Source: JAADDV01 sp964582875
GTDB taxonomy: Bacteria; Aquificota; Aquificia; Aquificales; Hydrogenothermaceae
Direction: 5' to 3'
NCBI GenBank assembly: GCA_964582875.1
Contig: CAZOTZ010000083.1
Coordinates: 1 to 6,320, forward strand
Length of the DNA stretch: 6,320 nucleotides
In this document: positions 1 to 6,320 of the stretch, in pieces
Position numbering within the stretch: position 1 is the stretch's first letter
How the letters are laid out: every line of letters starts with the position of its first letter
The notes under the pieces: generated by a model
What the model was told of the DNA's origin: nothing
Databases searched by the model: none
Seen by the model: the letters and a program-made list of their open reading frames with translations, nothing else
Translations under genes and position numbers: made by a program

Positions 1-1796
1 CTTGGTTTAAGATTTGCAAAAACTATAATTTTTTTACCTATAAGCTCTTCTGGAGTGTAGAACTGGGCTATCCCTGAGACAATTGTCCTTTTTTCATCTC
101 CTAAATCAACAGTAAGTTTAAGGAGTTTATCTGCTTTTGGTACTTTTTCTGCTTCTAAAACCTCACCTACTCTAAATTTGAGTTTTGCAAAATCTTCAAT
201 TGATACTACACCTTCTTCTATCTCTTTTACTTTTTGTTCTTTCTGTTCCAATTTTTCCTCCTCTTTTAATTCTCTTCTTGGGAAGAGAGGTTTTATTTTC
301 TTTTTTATTTTTGTACCTTCTGGAAAAGAAAATGGAGAAGGTTTTTCTGGGAGTTTTTCTACTCCCAGGTACTCTAAAGCTGTTTTCATTTTTACAGGCA
401 TAAATGGATAAAGTAGCCAGCTTATAAAGAAAAGCCCATCTGCAAGGTTGTAAAGAACCGTATCAAGGTACCGATTGTTTTCTTTATTCAGGTTCCAGGG
501 TTCAGTTTTTACAATGTATTTATTTAGAAAATCTATAAACTCCCAGACTATTTCTAAAGCTTTATTAAACTCAAGTTTTTCCATATGTTTGTCAAAGTTT
601 TCAAATGTATAAAGGTAGATTTCTTTATACTCTTTTTCTAAGTCTGTATGTTCGGTACCACAGGATACAACACCTTTTTTAAACTTGTTTATCATTGAAA
701 GGGAACGGGAAAATAAATTTCCAAGGTCATTTGCAAGGTCAGAGTTTATTCTTCCAATAACGGCTTTTTTAGAGAAATCCCCATCTAATCCAAAAGGAAC
801 TTCTCTCAGTAGGAAGTATCTAAGTTCATCCACTCCATACTCTTCAGCTACTTTAAATGGGTCAACAACATTCCCAAGGGATTTTGACATTTTGTGTCCT
901 TCTACTGTCCACCACCCATGGGCAAAAACTTTCTCTGGAATTTCAAGACCAGCACTCATTAAAAATGCAGGCCAGTATACAGCATGGAAACGGAGTATAT
1001 CTTTACCTACTATATGGACGTCAGCAGGCCAGAATGTTTTAAACCTTTCATTTTCTGTATCAGGATAACCTACTGCTGTAAGGTAGTTTGTGAGAGCATC
1101 AAACCACACATATATAGTGTGGTTTTCATCAAAAGGAACAGTAATTCCCCATTTAACCCTATTTCTTGGGCGGGAAACAGAGAGGTCTTTTAACCCCTGT
1201 TTAACAAAAGAAACAACTTCATTTCTTCTGTAATCTGGTTGGATGAAATATGGTTTTTTTTCGTAAAGCTCAAGGAGTTTGTCCTGGTACTTTGAAAGTC
1301 TGAAAAAGTAACTTTCTTCTTTTACCTTCTCACATTCTTTTTTATGTATAGGACATTTGTAATTGTACTCTTTTATCTCTGTTTCAGTTTTGAATTCTTC
1401 ACACCCTACACAGTACCAGCTTTCATACTCAGAGAGATAAATATCCCCATTTTCATAACATTTCTGGAAAATATACTGAACAGCTTTTATATGGTCTTCA
1501 TCAGTTGTTCTTATAAACCTATCGTAAGATATATTAAGCACTCCCCAAAGCTCTTTAAACTTCTTATGGGTTTTATCTGCAAGTTCTTTTGGAGTTATTC
1601 CTTTTTCTTCTGCAGATTTTTGAATTTTCAAGCCATGCTCATCTGTTCCTGTTAAAAAAAACGTGTTTTTACCCTTCTGCCTATTGTAACGGGCTAATAC
1701 ATCTGCAGCCACAGTTGTGTAAGCGTGTCCAAGGTGGGGCACATCATTGACATAGTATATAGGTGTTGTAACATAAAACTTTCCTTTATTTTCCAT
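1..1796 (-). CDS. metG: Methionyl-tRNA synthetase (MetRS), single chain with C-terminal tRNA-binding domain; 3' end cut by window edge
   Basis: Class I aminoacyl-tRNA synthetase that charges tRNA-Met and initiator tRNA with methionine in the cytoplasm, using ATP. I translated the minus strand from the ATG at 1796 down to base 3 (598 codons) and found no stop. The N-terminus reads MENKGKFYVTTPIYYVND, typical of MetRS. The HIGH-type ATP motif is HLGH (residues 21-24), followed by AYTTVAADVLARY. A zinc knuckle in the connective peptide has C129-x2-C132 and C148-x2-H151, the single CCCH knuckle of Thermus-type MetRS. The second ATP motif KMSKS is at residues 302-306 (GHKMSKSLGN). The anticodon-binding helical region follows. 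A charged Lys/Glu linker (about 500-528) leads to an EMAPII/Trbp111-like tRNA-binding domain from about residue 530 (FRVGEVLEAEKVPKADKLL, then TIVSGIAQFYTPEELIGK). That domain runs off the window, so I estimate a few tens of residues are missing. The start is fixed by an in-frame TAG directly before the ATG and a GAGG six bases upstream. It diverges from the sensor gene across the assembly gap. Confidence 0.97.
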   Translation of the reverse strand, partial: MENKGKFYVTTPIYYVNDVPHLGHAYTTVAADVLARYNRQKGKNTFFLTGTDEHGLKIQKSAEEKGITPKELADKTHKKFKELWGVLNISYDRFIRTTDEDHIKAVQYIFQKCYENGDIYLSEYESWYCVGCEEFKTETEIKEYNYKCPIHKKECEKVKEESYFFRLSKYQDKLLELYEKKPYFIQPDYRRNEVVSFVKQGLKDLSVSRPRNRVKWGITVPFDENHTIYVWFDALTNYLTAVGYPDTENERFKTFWPADVHIVGKDILRFHAVYWPAFLMSAGLEIPEKVFAHGWWTVEGHKMSKSLGNVVDPFKVAEEYGVDELRYFLLREVPFGLDGDFSKKAVIGRINSDLANDLGNLFSRSLSMINKFKKGVVSCGTEHTDLEKEYKEIYLYTFENFDKHMEKLEFNKALEIVWEFIDFLNKYIVKTEPWNLNKENNRYLDTVLYNLADGLFFISWLLYPFMPVKMKTALEYLGVEKLPEKPSPFSFPEGTKIKKKIKPLFPRRELKEEEKLEQKEQKVKEIEEGVVSIEDFAKLKFRVGEVLEAEKVPKADKLLKLTVDLGDEKRTIVSGIAQFYTPEELIGKKIIVFANLKP

Positions 1797-1854
1797 CTAC
1801 TTCCTCTATAATAGTATTTTTAGATTTTACTTTTTTGGAATTTTGACAATAATA
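1797..1854 (-). promoter_or_regulatory. metG 5' leader with Shine-Dalgarno
   Basis: These 58 visible bases lie between the metG start and the N run. On the minus strand AGAGGAAG (1800-1807) is a good Shine-Dalgarno: its GAGG core sits six bases from the ATG. A TAG at 1797-1799 is in frame immediately before the ATG and rules out a longer N-terminus. The rest is very A/T-rich. It contains a -35-like TTGTCA near the gap edge and -10-like TACTAT/TATTAT stretches close to the Shine-Dalgarno, but no pair has normal 16-18 base spacing. No promoter can be called with confidence, and the real one may lie in the gap. No T-box or other riboswitch structure is visible in this short leader. Confidence 0.7.
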
Positions 1855-1954
1855 NNNNNNNNNNNNNNNNNNNNNNNNNNNNNNNNNNNNNNNNNNNNNN
1901 NNNNNNNNNNNNNNNNNNNNNNNNNNNNNNNNNNNNNNNNNNNNNNNNNNNNNN
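1855..1954. other. Assembly gap (100 N)
   Basis: A run of exactly 100 N. A round 100 is the usual placeholder for a scaffold join of unknown length, so true distances across it should not be trusted. Missing here are the N-terminal part of the sensor protein, its start codon and ribosome site, and the upstream promoters of both divergent genes. Another small gene could also be hidden. Any reading frame drawn through the N run is meaningless. Confidence 0.95.
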
Positions 1955-1955
1955 A

Positions 1956-4397
1956 GATGTTGAAGATAAAGCAAAGGTTGCTTTAACGTCGTATATAAAA
2001 GGCAAAAACCAGGACTTAAAGTATTTTACTGTCCTTAAGATTGATAGTATTTATTTAAGTGGGAAAAATAAGTTTTTAATTAAACCTGTAGATGTAGATA
2101 AAAATCTGCTGAATAATTTCAGGTACTCTGAATACTTTATTGTTCCCACAAAAAGAGGTAAATATCTGGTTATAAACATAAAAGGACAGGGCAAGTACTT
2201 TGTTTTTGTTAAACTTGATAAATTTATAAAAATGGCAAATCTTAATGCAGATATTATCCCATCTTCAAATCTGCCTGCAGAGTTTCACCTTTCAACATCT
2301 CCAGTTAAGAAAGACGGTTTCATATGCAAGTCAAAGAAAATTGAAGACAGTAATCTTTATATAACCGGATGTGTAGATAAATCAAAAATAGTTGGATTTG
2401 TAATAATAAACACACTTTTAAAAAACATATTTGTTTTACTGATTTTAACAATAATAGTTAACCTTGTTTATAACAATCTTTTTAAGGAGCTTATCTCTTT
2501 CCCTGTTTCTTACCTGAAAAAGAGAATAAAAGAGATGAAAAAGAACCTTGAGTTTACTTCTTTTGAACTTCACAGGTACACAAATGACGAGTTTGGAGAG
2601 ATATCTAAAGCTCTTGAGGACGCAAGGGTTAAGCTTCTATCAGAAAAGAAAAAACTGATTCTTGTTAAAGAAACAACAACAAAAATGTACTCATTCTCTT
2701 CAGATTTACATAACTTTGCCCTTTACGTTGCAAATAATATAGACAAACTTCTTGGTGCAGAAGGAAGTATCATATGTCTTTATTCAAAGTCTGAAGATAG
2801 ATTTGATTTAAGGGTGTATTCAGACAGGTTTATAGAAAATAATGTTCCAGAATCTACAATAGATACAAAAATAAAAGAGCTTCTTAACATCCATAAAAGG
2901 AATGTTTACAAAATTTTTGATGGGGAAATAAGGTCAATATTTGGTATTAAAAAAGAAGTTGACAGTAGTGAAGATTACTACCTTTTTGCTTTCACAGTTC
3001 TTCCAGAGGGAAAAAAACTTGAATCAGAAGATATGCACTATATAGATTCAATACTAAGCCATCTTATATACAACATACACCTTTTAAGTTTAGCAACTAT
3101 AGACCCACTTACAAAGCTTTACAACAGAAGGTTCATAGTTTCTTTTGCTGAAACAGAGGTTAAAGAAGCCCTAAGATATCAGAAGCCTTTAAGCATAATA
3201 ATAATGGATATAGATAACTTTAAAGGTGTAAACGATACGTATGGGCATCCTGTAGGAGATGAAGTTTTAAAAACTGTTGCAAATGTGCTGAAAACAGAAA
3301 TTAGAGAAACTGACAAAGCAGGTAGATACGGTGGGGAAGAATTCATAATTATTCTGCCTAATACCCCTTTAGAACATGCAGTAGAAGTCGCTGAAAGAGT
3401 CAGGAAGGCTATTGAATCCCAGAGGGTTCCTATTGAAAACAATGGAGAAAAAATAGAGCTAAAAATAACTGTTAGTGTAGGTGTTTCATCTCTTGGAATT
3501 CACGGGGAAAACTTTTACGAACTTTTACAGGCTGCGGATTTAGCCCTTTATAAAGCAAAAAAGGAAGGAAAGAATCAGGTTCAGGTACTATCAAAAACAG
3601 ATATAAAACAGATACTCCAGGAGGAGTTTGAAGATAAAAGATTTATTGAAGATGCAATAGAAAAAGGTAATATCATCCCTTACTTCCAGCCTATACTTGA
3701 TATAAATACCCTTGATGTAATTGGTTATGAAGTTTTAGCCCGAATAAAAGATAAAAACATGGTAACTGCAGCAAACAAGTTTATTAAATCTTCTATAAGA
3801 TTTGGTGTAGCTGATGTTATTGATGAGCAGGTTCAGGAGAAAGCGATTGAGATAGCACTTGAAAAAGGTATAAAAGATAAGCTGTTTTTCTTTAACCTTT
3901 CCCGGGGATTTATTGAAAACCCTTCAAAAATAATAAGTTTTGAAGAACATCTTTTCAAAAAAGGATTCCCGAGTGATAAGGTTGTTTTTGAGATAACAGA
4001 AGAAGAGGCTATTAGTGAGATAAACGTTGTAAAAGAAGTTATGAGACTTGCAAAGGATAGAAAGATAAAATTTGCTTTAGATGATTTTGGTGTTGGATAT
4101 TCAACATTTACATACATCAAACAGTTTAACGTTGATATTATAAAACTTGATGGTTCCCTTATAAAGAATATAGACAAGGACAGAGATAACCAGATTATTG
4201 TTGAAGCTATTGCTTATATATGTAAGAAAAAAGGTATAAAACTCCTTGCAGAAATGGTTGAAACAGAAGATGAGCTTGAAACACTAAAGGAACTTGGTGT
4301 TGATTATGTACAGGGGTATTACTTTGGTAAGCCTTCTTCTGAACCTTTACTAAAACAAAAAGGAAATGTTCTTTACAGAAAAAAAAGAATAAGATAA
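1956..4397 (+). CDS. Membrane-bound GGDEF-EAL cyclic di-GMP enzyme with HAMP- and GAF-like regions; 5' end lost in gap
   Basis: Bifunctional-type cyclic di-GMP protein: GGDEF domains make c-di-GMP from two GTP, and EAL domains cleave it to pGpG. The frame is open from the gap edge. The first ATG (2232, counted as residue 1 below) has no Shine-Dalgarno and follows 92 in-frame codons, so it is internal and the true start is in the gap. In order: an unrecognised, probably extracytoplasmic region (92 codons plus residues 1-50); a membrane helix (about 54-82); a HAMP-like linker (about 83-140, P91, NDEFGEIS 118-125); a GAF-like domain (about 145-285); GGDEF (about 289-453); EAL (about 470-705). 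The GGDEF signature GGEEF is at 367-371, with DIDNFK at 326-331 and the inhibitory I-site RETD at 358-361. EAL residues are all present: E500 (EVLAR), N555, E587 and E590 (EITE), D617-D618 (DDFG), K638, E674 and Q694. Both activities therefore look possible; which dominates cannot be told. It converges on acs, with no operon partner in view. Confidence 0.95.
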   Translation, partial: DVEDKAKVALTSYIKGKNQDLKYFTVLKIDSIYLSGKNKFLIKPVDVDKNLLNNFRYSEYFIVPTKRGKYLVINIKGQGKYFVFVKLDKFIKMANLNADIIPSSNLPAEFHLSTSPVKKDGFICKSKKIEDSNLYITGCVDKSKIVGFVIINTLLKNIFVLLILTIIVNLVYNNLFKELISFPVSYLKKRIKEMKKNLEFTSFELHRYTNDEFGEISKALEDARVKLLSEKKKLILVKETTTKMYSFSSDLHNFALYVANNIDKLLGAEGSIICLYSKSEDRFDLRVYSDRFIENNVPESTIDTKIKELLNIHKRNVYKIFDGEIRSIFGIKKEVDSSEDYYLFAFTVLPEGKKLESEDMHYIDSILSHLIYNIHLLSLATIDPLTKLYNRRFIVSFAETEVKEALRYQKPLSIIIMDIDNFKGVNDTYGHPVGDEVLKTVANVLKTEIRETDKAGRYGGEEFIIILPNTPLEHAVEVAERVRKAIESQRVPIENNGEKIELKITVSVGVSSLGIHGENFYELLQAADLALYKAKKEGKNQVQVLSKTDIKQILQEEFEDKRFIEDAIEKGNIIPYFQPILDINTLDVIGYEVLARIKDKNMVTAANKFIKSSIRFGVADVIDEQVQEKAIEIALEKGIKDKLFFFNLSRGFIENPSKIISFEEHLFKKGFPSDKVVFEITEEEAISEINVVKEVMRLAKDRKIKFALDDFGVGYSTFTYIKQFNVDIIKLDGSLIKNIDKDRDNQIIVEAIAYICKKKGIKLLAEMVETEDELETLKELGVDYVQGYYFGKPSSEPLLKQKGNVLYRKKRIR

Positions 4398-4417
4398 GGG
4401 GCATAAGCCCCTTTTTT
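4396..4417 (+). terminator. Rho-independent terminator between convergent genes, possibly bidirectional
   Basis: Perfect hairpin: GGGGC (4398-4402), loop ATAA, GCCCC (4407-4411), then six T (4412-4417). AA (4396-4397) can pair with the first two T to make a 7-bp stem. The GC-rich core stands out in AT-rich surroundings. For the plus-strand sensor gene it is a textbook terminator, starting within that gene's TAA stop. Read from the minus strand, the same stem is followed by TTATCTTATTCTTTTTT, an interrupted T-rich tract, so it could also end acs transcripts. The T run overlaps the acs stop codon (4416-4418). Confidence 0.88.
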
Positions 4418-6317
4418 AGTCTTCTAATGTGGATATATCTCCAAGTGGCATACCAAGTTCTTTGGCTTTTAAAACCCTTCTCATTATCTTTCCACTTCTT
4501 GTTTTAGGTAGCTTTTCAACAAACTCAATTTCATCAGGCACTGCTAAAGAACCAAGTTCGTGTCTAACATGCATTTTAAGGTCTTTTACAAGGTTTTCAG
4601 AAGGACTGTGTCCTTCTTTTAGTATAACAAAAGCTTTTATAGACTCACCTTTTACATCGTGGGGCTTACCTATCACAGCTGCTTCAGCAACAGCTGGATG
4701 GGAAACAAGAGCACTTTCTACTTCAGCTGTTCCTATCCTGTGCCCAGAAACGTTAATAACATCATCAGCTCTTCCTAAAATCATGATGTATCCATCTTCG
4801 TCTTTTGTTGCTAAATCACCGGCAAAGTAGTAGTGGTCTATCTCTGTCCAGTACTTTTCATATCTTTCAGGCTCTCCCCAGCATGTTCTTAAAGCTGAAG
4901 GCCACGGCTGTTTTATAATCAGATATCCTACAGTGTTTGGCTCAACAGGTTTACCTTCTTTGTTTACAACATCTGCTTCAACACCCCAGAAAGGTTTTCC
5001 TGCTTTTCCAGGTTTTTGTGGGTAAGCTGGAACTGTGGTTATCATATGTCCCCCTGTTTCTGTCTGCCACCATGTATCAACTATTGAACACTGTTCCTTT
5101 CCTATCACCCTGTAGTACCATATCCATGCTTCTGGATTTATAGGTTCCCCAACAGAACCTAAAATTCTTAAAGATGAAAGGTCATATTTATTTGGCCACT
5201 CTTCGCCATATTTCATAAACAGTCTTATAGCTGTAGGTGCTGTGTAAAAGATATTAACTCTGTACTTTTCTACAATAGACCACCATCTACCTGGGTCAGG
5301 ATAGTCTGGAGCCCCTTCTGCTATAACTGAAGTGGTTCCTACTGATAGAGGACCATATACCATGTAGCTATGACCTGTTATCCATCCTGGGTCAGCTGTA
5401 CACCAGTAAATATCATCTTCATGAATATCAAAAACGTACTTTGTTGTTACATGGGTATAAAGGTTATATCCACCAATTGTGTGTAAAACACCTTTTGGTT
5501 TTCCTGTTGAACCTGAAGTGTAAAGTATAAAAAGTGGGTCCTCTGCGTCCATTACTTCAGGTTCACACTCTGGAGATTGTTTTTCTATAAGTTCGTAAAA
5601 ATCTACCTCTTTTTCCCCTAACTCAAATTCATCTCCTTCCCTCTGTAAAACAACGATATTTTCAACAAATTCAAGACCATCAACAGCTTCATCAACAACT
5701 GATTTTAAATCTATCTTTTTCCCTCTTCTTTTAGTCCATGTGGAAGTTATAACTACTTTAGCCTGAGCGTCTTCTATCCTCATCTTAAGAGCATTTGCAC
5801 TGAAGCCTGCATAAACAACAGAATGGACTGCTCCTATCCTTGCACAGGCAAGCATAGATGCAAGCTGTTCTATAACTAAAGGCATGTATATAACAACCCT
5901 ATCACCTTTTTTAACCCCTAAAGATTTAAGTCCATTTGCTATTTTGTTTACCAGCTCAAGGAGTTCTCCATAGGTTATTTTTCTCTCCTGATTATCTTCA
6001 TTTGTGTATATGTATGCTACTTTGTTCCTTTTACCGTTTTTCACATGTCTATCAAGACAGTTGTAGGTTATATTCAGTTTTCCACCTATGAACCATTTGT
6101 AGTCTGGGAAGTTCCACTCTCTAACTTTTTCCCATTTTTTAAACCAGTGGAGCTCTTTTTCAGCTAATTTAGCCCAGAAAGCTTCAGGGTCTTTTATAGA
6201 CTCCTGGTATAACCTGTCAAACTCTTCAGCTGAGATATAGGCTTTTTCAAGAACCCTTTTTGGTGGATTGTAGATAGCATTGACTTTTAATAAAACTTCA
6301 TCTTTATGCTCTGACAT
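4416..6317 (-). CDS. acs: Acetyl-CoA synthetase (acetate--CoA ligase, AMP-forming)
   Basis: Cytoplasmic ANL-family adenylating enzyme: acetate + ATP gives acetyl-AMP, then CoA gives acetyl-CoA + AMP. It allows acetate assimilation or salvage. The 633 residues are close to the roughly 650 usual for bacterial Acs, and the whole N-terminal ACS-specific region is present (IYNPPKRVLEKAYISAEEF). Core motifs: P-loop-like YTSGSTGKPKG (266-276), GWITGHSYMVYGPL (311-324), GSVGEPINPEAW (387-398), DTWWQTETGG (414-423), YYFAGDLATKDEDGY (496-510), hinge GRADDVINVSGHRIG (515-529) and C-terminal PKTRSGKIMRR (604-614) with catalytic Lys610. T314, V389 and W417 align with a constant offset of 3 to the acyl-pocket T311, V386 and W414 of Salmonella Acs, which argues for acetate over longer acids. 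Lys610 is the residue acetylated by Pat-type enzymes elsewhere; whether that happens here is unknown. The ATG at 6317 fits family N-termini, but only three upstream bases are visible, so the ribosome site is unseen and a slightly longer N-terminus cannot be excluded. Confidence 0.97.
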   Translation of the reverse strand: MSEHKDEVLLKVNAIYNPPKRVLEKAYISAEEFDRLYQESIKDPEAFWAKLAEKELHWFKKWEKVREWNFPDYKWFIGGKLNITYNCLDRHVKNGKRNKVAYIYTNEDNQERKITYGELLELVNKIANGLKSLGVKKGDRVVIYMPLVIEQLASMLACARIGAVHSVVYAGFSANALKMRIEDAQAKVVITSTWTKRRGKKIDLKSVVDEAVDGLEFVENIVVLQREGDEFELGEKEVDFYELIEKQSPECEPEVMDAEDPLFILYTSGSTGKPKGVLHTIGGYNLYTHVTTKYVFDIHEDDIYWCTADPGWITGHSYMVYGPLSVGTTSVIAEGAPDYPDPGRWWSIVEKYRVNIFYTAPTAIRLFMKYGEEWPNKYDLSSLRILGSVGEPINPEAWIWYYRVIGKEQCSIVDTWWQTETGGHMITTVPAYPQKPGKAGKPFWGVEADVVNKEGKPVEPNTVGYLIIKQPWPSALRTCWGEPERYEKYWTEIDHYYFAGDLATKDEDGYIMILGRADDVINVSGHRIGTAEVESALVSHPAVAEAAVIGKPHDVKGESIKAFVILKEGHSPSENLVKDLKMHVRHELGSLAVPDEIEFVEKLPKTRSGKIMRRVLKAKELGMPLGDISTLED

Positions 6318-6320
6318 TTT

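Noticed and set aside
178..1655. Several plus-strand open frames of 60-130 codons opposite metG
   Set aside because: They lie antisense to a continuous, motif-complete MetRS, have low-complexity Phe/Ser-rich translations and no ribosome sites.
1800..1854. A sigma-70 promoter for metG (TTGTCA with TAAAAT or TATTAT)
   Set aside because: Spacings are about 14 or 30 bases instead of 16-18, and the TATTAT box abuts the Shine-Dalgarno. A/T-rich sequence gives such matches by chance.
1786..2005. Minus-strand reading frames running through the N run
   Set aside because: They exist only because N is read as an unknown residue; they overlap the metG start and leader and the sensor gene antisense.
3179..4404. 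Minus-strand open frames opposite the GGDEF and EAL domains
   Set aside because: Shadows of a well-supported coding frame; no recognisable protein and no Shine-Dalgarno.
4429..5143. Plus-strand open frames opposite acs
   Set aside because: Antisense shadows of the complete acs gene.
1..6320. Search for CRISPR repeats, insertion-sequence ends, tRNA genes, toxin-antitoxin or defence genes
   Set aside because: Almost all of the known sequence is accounted for by three ordinary coding genes. No repeat arrays, inverted-repeat ends or cloverleaf sequences were seen by eye.

Overview
This is a 6.3 kb piece of an AT-rich bacterial genome. It holds three protein genes: metG, a c-di-GMP signalling gene and acs. 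One 100-base run of N interrupts it. The proteins are rich in Lys, Glu, Ile and Val. Arginine is mostly AGA/AGG, and the coding DNA is A-rich. This fits a thermophilic, moderately low-GC bacterium such as a Hydrogenothermaceae (Aquificota: Persephonella/Sulfurihydrogenibium type). That placement is an impression from composition and protein style; no search was run.

Layout: (1) Positions 1-1796, minus strand: methionyl-tRNA synthetase (metG), reading left out of the window, so its C-terminal end is missing. (2) 1797-1854: a short metG leader with a clear Shine-Dalgarno. (3) 1855-1954: exactly 100 N, which looks like a scaffold placeholder for a gap of unknown size. (4) 1956-4397, plus strand: a membrane-bound sensor protein with HAMP-like, GAF-like, GGDEF and EAL regions. 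Its N-terminus is lost in the gap. The reading frame runs open for 92 codons upstream of the first ATG, back to the edge of the N run. (5) 4396-4417: a compact hairpin terminator between two convergent genes whose stop codons are only 18 bases apart. (6) 4416-6317, minus strand: a complete-looking AMP-forming acetyl-CoA synthetase (acs); its upstream region lies outside the window.

The three genes do not form an operon. metG and the sensor gene diverge from the gap, and the sensor gene converges on acs. metG serves translation and acs activates acetate to acetyl-CoA. The middle gene probably makes and/or degrades cyclic di-GMP in response to an unknown signal. I see no mobile element, CRISPR array, tRNA/rRNA or phage gene, and no convincing novel multi-gene system. 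The least ordinary item is the GGDEF-EAL protein, which keeps both catalytic centres plus a product-inhibition site and carries an unrecognised N-terminal sensor region.
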